A stretch of DNA of 64,000 nucleotides. Source: an uncultured Litoreibacter sp. (lineage in GTDB: Bacteria; Pseudomonadota; Alphaproteobacteria; Rhodobacterales; Rhodobacteraceae). The DNA lies in the NCBI GenBank assembly GCA_947494645.1, contig CANLVO010000001.1:682001-746000 (forward strand), in the 5' to 3' direction. This document shows positions 17,901 to 26,989 of the stretch, one piece after another (position 1 is the stretch's first letter; each line of letters opens with the position of its first letter). The position numbers were made by a program, and so were the translations under genes. A model generated the notes under the pieces. It worked only from the letters and a program-made list of their open reading frames with translations, was not told the origin of the DNA and ran no database searches.

Positions 17901-18010
17901 AGTGTCCCCCGACAGCAAAAACGAATAATTTTAAACCACGATAGGGCGGAGGCATTTTAAGAGTCAATATCAAGGGCTTGCCGCACGCCCTTTAAGCGGG
18001 AAAACAGCCC

Positions 18011-18982
18011 TTAAAGCCGCAAAACCACGGCACCCCAGGCCAATCCGCCACCAATCGCTTCCATCACAAGCACCTGGCCGGGTTCAAATTTACCCTCCTG
18101 CTTGGCCACTGAAAGGGCCAGAGGGATAGAGGCGGCGGACGTGTTGCCGTGGTCCTGCACTGTCATCACAACGCGTTCCATGGACACGCCCATCTTCTGC
18201 GCGGTTCTGGTGATGATGCGCGAATTGGCTTGATGGGGGACAATCCAGTCAACGTCATCCGAGGTCAGGCCAGCGGATTCCAATGCCGCATGGGCTGTCT
18301 GGGCCAGCTTTTCGACGGCGTGGCGGAACACCTCTTTGCCTTGCATCACCAAAACGCCAGTGGTCTGGGTCGAGGAGACCCCGCCATCCACATAAAGAAG
18401 GTCCCGGAACCGTCCGTCACTGTTCAGGTCAGTTGACAAGATACCAGCATCTTCAGACGTCCCAGTGCCTTCTTGGGCCTCTAACACCACAGCGCCGGCG
18501 CCATCGCCGAACAAAACGCAGGTTGTACGGTCTTCCCAATTCATGATCCGGGAGAAAGTCTCGGCGCCGATCACCAGAACACGTTGGGACTGGCCGGATT
18601 GAATAAACGAGTTTGCGGTAGCCATTGCGTAGACGAACCCGGCGCAGACGGCCTGTACGTCAAATGCAAACCCTCCGGTCCGTAGCTTGCCTTGTACAAT
18701 CGTGGCGACCGAGGGGAAGGTGGTGTCAGGCGTAGACGTCGCCACGACCAGCGCGTCGATGTCTTCCGCGGCAAACCCAGCGTCTTTCAAAGCGGCCTCG
18801 GCGGCCTTAACCGCAAGATCGGATGTCAGCTCGCCCTCAGCTGCGAAGTGTCGGCGTTCGATGCCGGAGCGGGATTTGATCCATGCGTCGGTTGTGTCGA
18901 CCATGGTCTCCATTTCGGCGTTCTCGACAACGCGTTCAGGCAGATAATGCCCGACGCCGCGCAAGATGGCTCTGCGTGTCAT
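18011..18982 (-). CDS. fabH: Beta-ketoacyl-ACP synthase III
   Basis: A 323-aa condensing enzyme that starts fatty-acid synthesis by joining acetyl-CoA and malonyl-ACP. The catalytic triad is visible: Cys in VQAVCAGFVYAMA (about residue 113), His in DWIVPHQANSRI, and Asn in VQDHGNTSAASI. The GGGLAWGA ending is typical. It overlaps plsX by 4 bases (ATGA), so it is translationally coupled in the plsX-fabH unit. Confidence 0.96.
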   Translation of the reverse strand: MTRRAILRGVGHYLPERVVENAEMETMVDTTDAWIKSRSGIERRHFAAEGELTSDLAVKAAEAALKDAGFAAEDIDALVVATSTPDTTFPSVATIVQGKLRTGGFAFDVQAVCAGFVYAMATANSFIQSGQSQRVLVIGAETFSRIMNWEDRTTCVLFGDGAGAVVLEAQEGTGTSEDAGILSTDLNSDGRFRDLLYVDGGVSSTQTTGVLVMQGKEVFRHAVEKLAQTAHAALESAGLTSDDVDWIVPHQANSRIITRTAQKMGVSMERVVMTVQDHGNTSAASIPLALSVAKQEGKFEPGQVLVMEAIGGGLAWGAVVLRL

Positions 18983-20082
18983 GTGGTTCCCGCGTTGTCG
19001 TTACTGTTTGAATTTTCGGCGTCGTTTGATCCCGCTTGAAGATCACTTTGGTCCGCAGTCATGTTCGATGCAACCCGGGCTGCCAGCTTCTCGTTGAAGC
19101 CAGTTTGCGCCAGCGTGAAGCTAAGCTTGATCGCGGCTGAGACCCCTGTCGCGTCGGCAGAACCATGCGACTTGACCACCGTGCCGTTAAGGCCAAGGAA
19201 CACGCCGCCATTGACTTGCCGGGGGTCGATGCGTTTGGACAGTCGTTTGAGAGAAGGGTAGGCCAGCAAAGCCGCGATACGGCTTAGCGGCGTGTATTTG
19301 AAGGCCTCGCGCAACAATTCCGAAATCAGAGAGGCCGTGCCTTCGGCAGTTTTCAAAGCGACATTGCCAGTGAACCCGTCAGTGACAATCACATCAACCC
19401 GGTCCGATGGGATATCTCCGCCCTCGACGAATCCCACATAGTCAAAATCGTTTGCCTTAGCCGCGTCCGCGATTAGGTCATGCGCCACTTTCAATTCGGC
19501 GCGGCCCTTGTGTTCTTCAGTGCCGACATTGAGCAACCCAACGCGAGGCCGTTTCAATCCAAACCCGTTTCGCGCATAGGACATGCCCATCAGCGCATAT
19601 TGCAGCAGGTCGTCTTGATCCGCTCGAATGTCGGCACCGACATCGAGCATAATGTTGAACCCCGACGGGTTGCGCGAGGGCCAAAGGCAGGCGATGGCGG
19701 GGCGGTTCACGCCCTCAGCCTTGCGTAGCCGGATCATCGCCACAGCCATCAGCGCGCCGGTATTGCCGCAGCTGACGCAGACATCGGCTTCCTTGTTGCG
19801 CACACTCTCAATGGCGGACCACATCGATGTGTCTTTACCGTGGCGCATCACATGGCTGGGTTTGGCGTCCATCGACACCACCTCGCCGGCGTCGCGCAGG
19901 TCGCACAAAGCCTCCAGCTTGCGCTTGGCCACAAGCGGTTCAAGCACGTCTTTCGGTCCGTGCAGAATGAAGCGAATGTCAGGGTTCTTTGCAGCAGATT
20001 TGGAAATACCGGCCACAACTGCGGCCGGTCCGCGATCACCGCCCATAGCGTCGATCGAAATCACTGTCTTTTGTGTGCCCAA
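18979..20082 (-). CDS. plsX: Phosphate acyltransferase PlsX
   Basis: A 367-aa enzyme that makes acyl-phosphate from acyl-ACP, the first acyl donor for phosphatidic acid synthesis. The family start TVISIDAMGGDRGPAAVVAG and the motifs VSCGNTGALMAVAMIRL and VIVTDGFTGNVALKTAEG are present. The assigned start is TTG at 20082 with AGGCAGG upstream; that ribosome site falls within one arm of a stable hairpin (20091-20132), so initiation may be regulated. The C-terminus carries an extra low-complexity Asn-rich tail. It lies downstream of rpmF and overlaps fabH. Confidence 0.95.
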   Translation of the reverse strand: MGTQKTVISIDAMGGDRGPAAVVAGISKSAAKNPDIRFILHGPKDVLEPLVAKRKLEALCDLRDAGEVVSMDAKPSHVMRHGKDTSMWSAIESVRNKEADVCVSCGNTGALMAVAMIRLRKAEGVNRPAIACLWPSRNPSGFNIMLDVGADIRADQDDLLQYALMGMSYARNGFGLKRPRVGLLNVGTEEHKGRAELKVAHDLIADAAKANDFDYVGFVEGGDIPSDRVDVIVTDGFTGNVALKTAEGTASLISELLREAFKYTPLSRIAALLAYPSLKRLSKRIDPRQVNGGVFLGLNGTVVKSHGSADATGVSAAIKLSFTLAQTGFNEKLAARVASNMTADQSDLQAGSNDAENSNSNDNAGTT

Positions 20083-20090
20083 AGGACTGC

Positions 20091-20132
20091 CTGCCTGAAC
20101 TGCGTTCTCACACCTTACGGTGTTTCAGGCAG
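20091..20132 (-). promoter_or_regulatory. Hairpin over the plsX ribosome-binding site
   Basis: Two nested inverted repeats: outer CTGCCTGAA/TTCAGGCAG (20091-20099 with 20124-20132) and inner ACACC-TTAC-GGTGT (20110-20123). The plsX-proximal arm on the minus strand, TTCAGGCAG, contains the AGGCAG that would be the plsX ribosome site. The structure lies 7 bases after the rpmF stop, so it could either attenuate or couple expression. Confidence 0.5.
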
Positions 20133-20139
20133 AGTAGGC

Positions 20140-20346
20140 TTATGCAGCGTCGTCGTCCAGTTCAACGTCATCAACCATAGCCACAACTTCTTTATCGTCA
20201 TAATGGCCACAGGACGCGCAAACATGGTGGGGGCGTTTCAGCTCACCACAGTTGGAGCATTCGTTGCGGCTATCAGCCGACAAGGCGTCATGCGCGCGGC
20301 GATTGTTGCGGCGTGACTTGGAAACTTTATTCTGCTGGACAGCCAT
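20140..20346 (-). CDS. rpmF: 50S ribosomal protein L32
   Basis: A 68-aa ribosomal protein. The conserved start [20 protein letters not shown] and the two zinc-ribbon cysteine pairs (CSNC and CASC) are intact, so this is the Zn-binding form. rpmF-plsX-fabH is a widely conserved order linking ribosome and lipid synthesis genes. The C-terminal tail is acidic (DVELDDDAA). Confidence 0.97.
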   Translation of the reverse strand: MAVQQNKVSKSRRNNRRAHDALSADSRNECSNCGELKRPHHVCASCGHYDDKEVVAMVDDVELDDDAA

Positions 20347-20552
20347 TCGTGTCGTCCTCGGGTTGGGGGACAGGACTTTGGCCCCGTCGCATGTTCAAAT
20401 CTGTGCAGCCACAAAGGGCCGGATCGGGCCGCGTCTAACGACTCATAAAGCGCCCGTCCAGACCGTTTTGGAGCGGAAACCCGGGATATACGGGGATTTC
20501 CCGCTTTTGCAAGGGGCCAAAGGCAAAGAGCAGGGTTTGAAATGCCTCTGAG

Positions 20553-21092
20553 CTATGTATTGCCGTCCATTTTCTTCTTAAGGTCAGCAAGCCCGGCAAA
20601 TGGCCGCACCGTGTCCTCATTCAAAGGCTCCACACCAGGCTCTGCGTGGATCAATGCGCCCAGTTCAGCCCCGTCGGCGCGCGGGTAAGCTGGAATGGCC
20701 AGAGATAATGCCTCCGCAATGGCTGACATGACGTCAATCTCCGCTCCCAATGGCTCGGAAGCGTCATCTTCTGGCATCTCGACCTCGGTGTCCTCGGGGT
20801 CTTGCCAGTCCGAGATATAGTGGCGGGCCACGTCTTCCTCGATGCGGGTGACAACCGGTTCCAGCGTGATCACGCAGGGTTGGACAACCGTGGCGCCTAA
20901 ATGGCCAGTAAGCGTCCAATCCGTCTTGCCCGAGGCCCGCAACTGGCCTGCAAAGCTCAACTTGCGGATCTGCGTGACGCCATAAGTCTCGGCCAGCTCT
21001 TTGCGAAGGTCGGCATCTGCTGTCAGTTCAACGGCGGTACTGCGCTTGGTGGCCAAGTCGGCCACGCGGAAGGTCAGGGGAGTATTTGGCAT
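20553..21092 (-). CDS. DUF177 (YceD-like) protein
   Basis: A 179-aa YceD/DUF177 protein. The characteristic core GHLGATVVQPCVITLEPVVTRIEE (here quoted in parts: GHLGATVVQPCVITLEPV, about residues 82-99) and the acidic EDTEVEMPEDDASEPLGAEI region are present. The family is almost always next to rpmF and has been linked to 23S rRNA maturation. Here 206 bases separate it from rpmF, so the two may have separate promoters. Confidence 0.9.
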   Translation of the reverse strand: MPNTPLTFRVADLATKRSTAVELTADADLRKELAETYGVTQIRKLSFAGQLRASGKTDWTLTGHLGATVVQPCVITLEPVVTRIEEDVARHYISDWQDPEDTEVEMPEDDASEPLGAEIDVMSAIAEALSLAIPAYPRADGAELGALIHAEPGVEPLNEDTVRPFAGLADLKKKMDGNT

Positions 21093-21180
21093 GTTGGGCC
21101 TCTGAGCATCTTTCTTGAACAGGGTCGCGTCCTTCTGTAAGCCTTGTGCAAGCTAAAGAGCAAGGCATGAGGCGGTGGGC

Positions 21181-21651
21181 ATGAACGGGGTCAACAACCT
21201 AAGACGGGCGAGAGCTATTCCTGCCCTGTTATGTGCAGCGCTGTTGGTGCTTGCCGCGTGTTCCGCAACGGTGCGCAAGCATGGCTATGTTCCGCCCGAA
21301 GAGGCCCTGAACGCTGTCATTGTAGGTGTGGATACCCGCGAAAGTCTTGAGGCCAGCATCGGTAAGCCCTCCACATCAGGGGTGCTGCGCGAGAGCAGCT
21401 GGTTTTATATCGGCTCGCAGGTGCGCCATTTCGGCGCTCGCAAACCGGAAGAAATCAGCCGCGAGGTCGTGGCTGTTCGCTTTGACGAAGGTGGCACGGT
21501 CAGCAATGTCGAGCGGTTTGGTCTTGAACGTGGTGAGGTCGTGGTTCTGTCTCGCCGCGTCACGGAGACCACCGTGCGCGACGTGACGTTTATTCGCCAA
21601 CTCATCCGGAACTTCGGTAATTTCGACTTTGGCGAAGCTCTCGGCGGTTAG
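21181..21651 (+). CDS. bamE: Outer membrane assembly factor BamE-like lipoprotein
   Basis: A 156-aa lipoprotein. The signal peptide ends in lipobox LAAC with Cys27, and the SmpA/BamE fold follows (GYVPPEEALNAVIVGVDTRE and SLEASIGKPSTSG, with SSWFYIG). BamE supports the BAM complex that inserts outer-membrane beta-barrels. ATG 21181 follows GAGGCGG; a GTG two codons upstream is less likely. It is divergent from the DUF177 gene and convergent with msrB, 11 bases away. Confidence 0.9.
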   Translation: MNGVNNLRRARAIPALLCAALLVLAACSATVRKHGYVPPEEALNAVIVGVDTRESLEASIGKPSTSGVLRESSWFYIGSQVRHFGARKPEEISREVVAVRFDEGGTVSNVERFGLERGEVVVLSRRVTETTVRDVTFIRQLIRNFGNFDFGEALGG

Positions 21652-21662
21652 ACCCAAGGCGC

Positions 21663-22061
21663 TTAGCCTTCTGAAGGTTCAAACTCCAATGCGACGCCAT
21701 TGATGCAGTAACGCAATCCTGTGGGCTGTGGTCCGTCGGGAAAAACATGGCCCAAATGGCCCTCACAGGCGTTACAATGCACCTCGGTCCGCTTCATGAA
21801 CCAGCTGTTGTCGCTGCTCTCTCCCACATTTTCGGGCGCAATCGGGGCATAAAATGAAGGCCAACCGGTCCCTGAATCAAACTTGGTCTCACCCTCAAAC
21901 ACAGGCGTCCCGCAACCCTTGCAAAAATACGTGCCTGGGCCCTTGGGAAAGTTGTCATTGGTGAATGCGCGTTCCGTTCCGTGCTTGCGAAGCACCTTAT
22001 AGGCCATGTCATCAAGCTGAGCGCGCCACTCTTCGTCCGATTTCACAATTTTGTTGACCAT
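21663..22061 (-). CDS. msrB: Peptide-methionine (R)-S-oxide reductase
   Basis: A 132-aa MsrB that repairs oxidised methionine R-sulfoxide in proteins. Zinc-binding pairs C47/C50 (CKGCGTPVF) and C96/C99 (CNACEGHLGHVF) and the catalytic C119 (RYCINGVAL) are all visible, with the substrate-binding GTGWPSFYAPI segment. No signal peptide, so cytoplasmic. Its start is about 135 bases from the divergent acyltransferase gene. Confidence 0.96.
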   Translation of the reverse strand: MVNKIVKSDEEWRAQLDDMAYKVLRKHGTERAFTNDNFPKGPGTYFCKGCGTPVFEGETKFDSGTGWPSFYAPIAPENVGESSDNSWFMKRTEVHCNACEGHLGHVFPDGPQPTGLRYCINGVALEFEPSEG

Positions 22062-22196
22062 TGCATTCCCTTTTCATGATCCCGCCGTCCAATCCAACAG
22101 GCGTTGCCAATTCATTCCATTGCGCCATAGTTAAGCTTGCGAAGCGCGCTGTCCAAGCCCCACTCACGGGCAGGTGACACGGCAAAGGGGCGGGAC

Positions 22197-22946
22197 ATGG
22201 GATTTCCGGTTTGGAATTTCAGCAAAGGCAGGTACCGGGTTCGGTTTTCGGACGCTGACAAGGATCTGAAACGTTGCCTCGCCCTTCGGGCGTCGGTGTT
22301 TCGCAAAGACCCACAAGCCGATGATGGCGACGCATTCGATGCGCGATGTCTACATGTTCTGATCGAAGAGGTCGCCTCTGGCCAGCTTGCCTGCTGTTTC
22401 CGCATCCTGCACATGAGAAGTGGCGCAGAGCTGCCCGGTTGCTACGCCGCATCGTCCTATGACCTGTCAAAGTTGCAAGCTTATCCAGGAAAACTGGTGG
22501 AGCTCGGTCGCTTTTGCGTGGCCCCAGAGGTATCTGACCCTGACGTCCTGCGTGTCGCTTGGGGTGCTTTGACGGGCTATGTGGACAAAGAGGATATCTC
22601 AATGCTCATTGGTTGTTCTTCTTTTCAAGGTACCAACGTCGCCTCACATGCCCATGTTTTCGAATATCTTTTTGCAAATCACCGTGCGCCAGATCGTTGG
22701 CAACCAGAACCAAAAGCCGCGCAGACCATTCCGCTGTGTATTCGAGGTGGGCGTCCCAGCGTGGACGACAAGGAGGTTCTGGCCGATATGCCGCCCTTAC
22801 TGCGCAGTTATCTGATGATGGGCGGTTGGGTCAGCGATCATGCGGTCGTCGATACCGATCTCGATACCTTACATGTGTTCACCGCTGTCGAGGTCGCTTC
22901 CATACCCGAAACCCGCAAACGGCTGCTAAGAGCGGTCTCTGGCTGA
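22197..22946 (+). CDS. OlsB-like ornithine/acyl acyltransferase (GNAT)
   Basis: A 249-aa protein of the acyl-homoserine-synthase-like GNAT group that includes OlsB, which acylates ornithine with a 3-hydroxyacyl group in ornithine-lipid synthesis. The LRASVFRKDP segment, the central SYDLSKLQAYPGKLVELGRF and SMLIGCSSFQGTNVASHAHV are family features. Ornithine lipids are common in Roseobacter. ATG 22197 is chosen because GGGGCGGG precedes it; an in-frame start at 22137 adds 20 unmatched residues. No olsA is adjacent, so the exact product is inferred. Confidence 0.8.
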   Translation: MGFPVWNFSKGRYRVRFSDADKDLKRCLALRASVFRKDPQADDGDAFDARCLHVLIEEVASGQLACCFRILHMRSGAELPGCYAASSYDLSKLQAYPGKLVELGRFCVAPEVSDPDVLRVAWGALTGYVDKEDISMLIGCSSFQGTNVASHAHVFEYLFANHRAPDRWQPEPKAAQTIPLCIRGGRPSVDDKEVLADMPPLLRSYLMMGGWVSDHAVVDTDLDTLHVFTAVEVASIPETRKRLLRAVSG

Positions 22947-23008
22947 GCATCAAATCAAGGAGCGCGTTGGGTGTTGACGCCTGTGGCCCTTGGGCTTAGC
23001 TGCGGCGC

Positions 23009-24826
23009 ATGGCGCGTACTCCTCTCTTGCAACTGACCGATATCTCGCTGACCTTTGGCGGTGATCCGATTTTCTCTGACCTGTCGATGGTGGTGCAACC
23101 GGGCGACCGGGTCGCCCTGGTGGGGCGCAACGGCTCGGGAAAATCAACGCTGATGAAGGTCATGGGAGGGCTCGTTGAGCCCGACAGCGGCGGCAGAGTT
23201 CTGGCACCGGGCACCAGCACTGGCTACATGCAACAAGAGCCCGACCTGAGCGGATTTGCGACTTTGGGTGACTTCGCCTTGAGCGAGTTGGACCCAAGCG
23301 AAGAATACAAAATTTTAAGCGCTGCCGAGGGTTTAAAGCTCAATCTTGATGCAGATGTGAATGCCGCTTCGGGCGGCGAACGTCGCCGCGCAGCCTTGGC
23401 CAAGCTTCTGGGCGAAGCCCCGGAACTTATGCTCTTGGACGAGCCGACCAACCATCTGGACATTGAAGCCATTGCTTGGCTTGAGGATCATCTGTCCTCC
23501 ACCCGTGCCGCCTACATTCTAATCTCTCACGACAGGGCTTTCCTCCGCGCCCTGACCCGCGCGACCCTTTGGATCGACCGCGGACAGGTCCGCCGCCAGG
23601 AACAGGGTTTTGACCGGTTCGAGGAATGGCGCGACAAGCTATGGGAAGAAGAAGACCAGCAACGCCATAAGCTGAACCGCAAGATCAAGGCAGAAGCGCG
23701 TTGGGCCGTGGAAGGTATTTCCGCCCGGCGCAAACGCAATCAGGGCCGCGTGAGGGCCCTCCAAGATCTGAGGGCGGAACGCGCAAATCAGATCAAACGG
23801 CAAGGCACCGCTGCTATGGAGCTGGCCGCTGGGCCCAAATCGGGCCGTCAGGTCTTTGTCCTCGACAACGTCTCCAAAGCCTTTGGCGACAAGACCATTG
23901 TTCAGAATTTTTCCCTCAAGGTGAACCGTGGCGACCGCATTGCGCTTGTCGGGCCGAATGGCGCAGGCAAGACGACGCTTCTAAAGCTGATGACGGGCGA
24001 GGTCACGCCGGACCAAGGCACGCTGAAAACCGGCACCAATCTCGAAATGGCGGTGTTTGATCAAAACAGAACCGCCCTAAACCCCGAGGACACGCTTTGG
24101 GCCGCGCTCACCGAAGACCCCGCCACACGCGTGCGGGGCATGGGCGATCATATCTCTGTGCGCGGCACACCCAAGCATGTTGTGGGCTATCTCAAGGATT
24201 TCCTGTTCGACGAGGCGCAGGCCCGCGCGCAGATCAAGTCGCTGTCTGGTGGCGAAAAAGCCCGGTTGCTGCTCGCACGTATCATGGCACGGGAAAGCAA
24301 TTTGCTGATCCTCGACGAGCCGACCAACGATCTTGATATCGAGACGCTGGACCTGTTGCAGGAACTCATCTCGGACTATGACGGTACGGTTCTTCTTGTC
24401 AGCCACGACCGTGACTTTCTGGACCGCGTGGCCTCCACGACCGTTGCGTTGAAGGGCGGCAAGGCCACAGTTTATGCAGGCGGATGGTCTGACTACCAAG
24501 CCCAAGCCCGTGAAGGCGGCGCGGAGCAGGTCCTGTCCGACAAGCCAGTTCAGTCACGCCGCGCCAAGGGGCGGGAAGCGGCAGAGGCAAAGGCACAACA
24601 GGGGCTTACTTTCACTGAAAAACATCGCCTAGAGGCGCTACCAGCAGAAATCGAGCGGCTGGAGGCAGAGATCGCAAAGCTGACAGAGGTCATGTCGGAC
24701 CCGGAGCTGTTTTCGTCGCAGCCCGCGAAGTTCGCCAAGGTCTCGGAGGCTTTGGTGGAGCGCAACACTGCGTTGCAAGATGCCGAAGAAGAATGGCTGA
24801 TGCTGGAGGAGAAGACCAATGCCTGA
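23009..24826 (+). CDS. ABC-F family ATPase (Uup-like)
   Basis: A 605-aa soluble protein with two ABC ATPase domains and no membrane helices. First domain: Walker A GRNGSGKS, signature ASGGERRRAALA, Walker B LMLLDEPTNHLDI. Second domain: Walker A GPNGAGKT, signature SLSGGEKARLLLAR, Walker B LLILDEPTNDLDI. A linker of about 80 residues and a C-terminal coiled coil (IERLEAEIAKLTEVM) resemble Uup. ABC-F proteins act on ribosomes, resolving stalled or frozen states. It overlaps the downstream oxidoreductase gene by 8 bases. Confidence 0.93.
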   Translation: MARTPLLQLTDISLTFGGDPIFSDLSMVVQPGDRVALVGRNGSGKSTLMKVMGGLVEPDSGGRVLAPGTSTGYMQQEPDLSGFATLGDFALSELDPSEEYKILSAAEGLKLNLDADVNAASGGERRRAALAKLLGEAPELMLLDEPTNHLDIEAIAWLEDHLSSTRAAYILISHDRAFLRALTRATLWIDRGQVRRQEQGFDRFEEWRDKLWEEEDQQRHKLNRKIKAEARWAVEGISARRKRNQGRVRALQDLRAERANQIKRQGTAAMELAAGPKSGRQVFVLDNVSKAFGDKTIVQNFSLKVNRGDRIALVGPNGAGKTTLLKLMTGEVTPDQGTLKTGTNLEMAVFDQNRTALNPEDTLWAALTEDPATRVRGMGDHISVRGTPKHVVGYLKDFLFDEAQARAQIKSLSGGEKARLLLARIMARESNLLILDEPTNDLDIETLDLLQELISDYDGTVLLVSHDRDFLDRVASTTVALKGGKATVYAGGWSDYQAQAREGGAEQVLSDKPVQSRRAKGREAAEAKAQQGLTFTEKHRLEALPAEIERLEAEIAKLTEVMSDPELFSSQPAKFAKVSEALVERNTALQDAEEEWLMLEEKTNA

Positions 24827-25796
24827 CGTTACGCTGGATCAGATTGAAGACGCGTCTTTCAATGCCCTTCGGGCGCATGGTGCAGCCGATTGGATTGCTC
24901 GCGAGGTCGCCAAGGCAGTGCGTCGCGCGGAACAGACAGGCAATGTGATTTGTGGCCTCTATTACCTCGAAAGCTACTGCACACAGCTGGCCTCTGGCCG
25001 GGTGTCAGGCGTGGTGGAGCCCCAAGTGACCCGGCCCCGGCCGGGCGCGGTCATGGCTGATGCGAAGTTTGGCTTCGCGCAACCCGCCTTTGCGCGTGGC
25101 TTTGCCGAGGCCTGCGCTGCTGCGCGAGATAATGGCGTGGCGACCCTAGCCGTGGCCCATGCTCATACCTGCACCTCGTTGGGCTTCTTCACTGAACAGT
25201 TTGCGCGTGAAGGGCTGATCGCCATTGGTATGACGAACGCGTCGCCGGTCGTCGCTCCACCAGGTGGCAACGCCAAGACCATTGGGACCAACCCCATCGC
25301 AATGTCCGTTCCTGGCCAAAAGGGTGGTGTGGCGATGCATTTTGACTTCTCCACCTCTGCTGTTGCCTTGGGCAAAATCACCATGGCCAAGGCCGCAGGG
25401 GAGAACATTCCACTTGGCTGGGCGGTCGATGCCTCAGGCGCGCCTACCACCGACCCCGAGGCGGCGCTTGGCGGGGCCTTGGTGTCTGCCGGTGGCTACA
25501 AAGGCTGGGGCTTCGGCCTGATGGTTGAATTGCTGGCCGCTGGCATGACCGGCTCGGTAAACTCGTTGGATGTTGCTGGCTTGAAGCTACCAGACGGGGC
25601 GCCGCACGGGTTGGGACAGTTCTACATCATGATGGATGCCAGCACCTATGGCCCTGATTTTTATGATCGTTTTGCCCGCGTGGCGGAGGCCGTGGACGCT
25701 CAGGATGGCGCGAGAATGCCGGGCGCGCAACGTCGTGAGATGGACGTCGTCGCGGTACCTGATGCCCTTTGGAATGGCGTCAAATCGCTGGCCTAA
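24819..25796 (+). CDS. Ldh family (malate/L-lactate dehydrogenase type 2) oxidoreductase
   Basis: A 325-aa NAD(P)-dependent oxidoreductase of the LDH2/MDG2 fold. The family NADH-binding segment is visible (NAKTIGTNPIAMSVPG, about residues 148-163), as is the Ser/His region VAHAHTCTSLGFFTEQFAR and the C-terminal GGYKGWGFGLMVELLA. Members reduce malate, ureidoglycolate or cyclic imines such as piperideine-2-carboxylate; the substrate cannot be decided. It shares ATGCCTGA with the end of the ABC-F gene, and converges with a permease gene (4-base overlap). Confidence 0.88.
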   Translation: MPDVTLDQIEDASFNALRAHGAADWIAREVAKAVRRAEQTGNVICGLYYLESYCTQLASGRVSGVVEPQVTRPRPGAVMADAKFGFAQPAFARGFAEACAAARDNGVATLAVAHAHTCTSLGFFTEQFAREGLIAIGMTNASPVVAPPGGNAKTIGTNPIAMSVPGQKGGVAMHFDFSTSAVALGKITMAKAAGENIPLGWAVDASGAPTTDPEAALGGALVSAGGYKGWGFGLMVELLAAGMTGSVNSLDVAGLKLPDGAPHGLGQFYIMMDASTYGPDFYDRFARVAEAVDAQDGARMPGAQRREMDVVAVPDALWNGVKSLA

Positions 25797-26239
25797 CGCG
25801 CTGCTATCTGCGTCAGAAACACCCCAAACCCCATTACCGCGATGCCGCCCGCTCTGATCAGGGTCAGTGGGGTATGCGTGGCTCCAAAGAGTGCGAAGTG
25901 ATCGATTGCCGCCGCTGAGATCAACTGGCCCAGCAACACGAAGAATACCGCATTTCCGACCCCGAAATGCGGCGCGATATAGGTGATCGACAGGACGTAG
26001 AAGGCAATCAGTGAGCCCGCCAGCAGAAGATGTTTCGGCGCACCTGCGACTTTGGCAATGGCCTGCGGGCCGGTGATAAGCGCGACAGCGAGAGCAGTCA
26101 GAAACGCCACAACAAACAAGACCACCGAGGCCGCTGCGGGGGCGGAGATGACCCGGCCTAAGCTGGCATTCAATGCGGCCAATACGGGAATGCCGATACC
26201 CGCGACCAGCATGATCAAGGCGTAGGACGTATTGGACAT
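25793..26239 (-). CDS. YdcZ/DUF606 DMT family permease
   Basis: A 148-aa inner-membrane protein with five hydrophobic helices, the half-size DMT class (YdcZ, DUF606). Conserved features include the N-terminal GIGIPVLAALNASLGRVI and the central FGVGNAVFFVLLGQLISAA. Half-size members work as dimers and the substrate is unknown. ATG 26239 has an ideal GGAGGG just upstream; the long upstream extension overlaps the divergent gene and is not coding-like. A related but frameshifted copy lies at 48077-48522. Confidence 0.88.
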   Translation of the reverse strand: MSNTSYALIMLVAGIGIPVLAALNASLGRVISAPAAASVVLFVVAFLTALAVALITGPQAIAKVAGAPKHLLLAGSLIAFYVLSITYIAPHFGVGNAVFFVLLGQLISAAAIDHFALFGATHTPLTLIRAGGIAVMGFGVFLTQIAAR

Positions 26240-26386
26240 GGGCCCTCCGGGGGGGATATTTCTGAACATGGGAAGACTGCGACGATGCGCTTCAAAAGGA
26301 AAGGGGTGCGCAATGGATGTGCGCTGGCTCGCGATGTTCTTTGCGGCTTTGTGACGGTAGACTTGGGCATTAGAAGGAGCCCGCCC

Positions 26387-26989
26387 ATGCCAAATGCCTA
26401 CCACGAGATCGCATTTACCCCGGCCGTCAAATCCGTACAGGATGCGCAGGGAAGCCGTGAGATCTACGCCAAGTACGAAGCGTCAGAAAAACGCATGAAA
26501 ACAGAGCTTTCCGATCCGGAGATGATGTATTTACAGGAGCGAGACTCCTTTTACATGGCCTCTGTCTCGCAAACAGGCTGGCCTTACATGCAGCATCGAG
26601 GCGGCCCTTGCGGCTTTGTCAAAGTGCTGTCTTCGCAGGAGTTCGGATGGGCCGAATATGTTGGCAACCGGCAATATATCACGACTGGCAACTTGGTAGA
26701 TGAAGATCGCGTATCCCTGTTCTTTATGGACTATGCGTCGAAAACCAGATTGAAACTCTTCGGCCATGCCCGCGTCATTGAGCCCGGTGATCCATTGATG
26801 GATCGATTGTCGCAAGGGTCCGCGGGCACGCAGATCGAGCGCGGCATGGTTGTGCGTGTGGCCAGCTTTGAATGGAACTGCCCGAAATACATCACGGAGC
26901 GCTATGACCGTGAAGAAGTGCAAGGGGCTTTGGTCCAAATGGGCGCAAGGATCAAGGAATTGGAAAACGCTTTAGCCGCAAAGGGTTAG
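26387..26989 (+). CDS. Pyridoxamine 5'-phosphate oxidase-like FMN-binding protein
   Basis: A 200-aa split-barrel flavoprotein-type protein. The segment RDSFYMASVSQTGWPYMQHR (about residues 48-67) and GNRQYITTGNLVDEDRVSLF are typical of PPOX-like proteins that bind FMN or F420. A C-terminal helix (ALVQMGARIKELENALAAKG) ends the protein. ATG 26387 follows AAGGAG by 8 bases. It may detoxify small electrophiles, but no substrate can be stated. It converges with the SDR gene (4-base overlap). Confidence 0.85.
   Translation: MPNAYHEIAFTPAVKSVQDAQGSREIYAKYEASEKRMKTELSDPEMMYLQERDSFYMASVSQTGWPYMQHRGGPCGFVKVLSSQEFGWAEYVGNRQYITTGNLVDEDRVSLFFMDYASKTRLKLFGHARVIEPGDPLMDRLSQGSAGTQIERGMVVRVASFEWNCPKYITERYDREEVQGALVQMGARIKELENALAAKG

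Noticed and set aside
23009-24826. ABC-F protein as an antibiotic-resistance determinant
   Set aside because: Architecture is that of housekeeping Uup-like proteins with no resistance-type interdomain arm evident.
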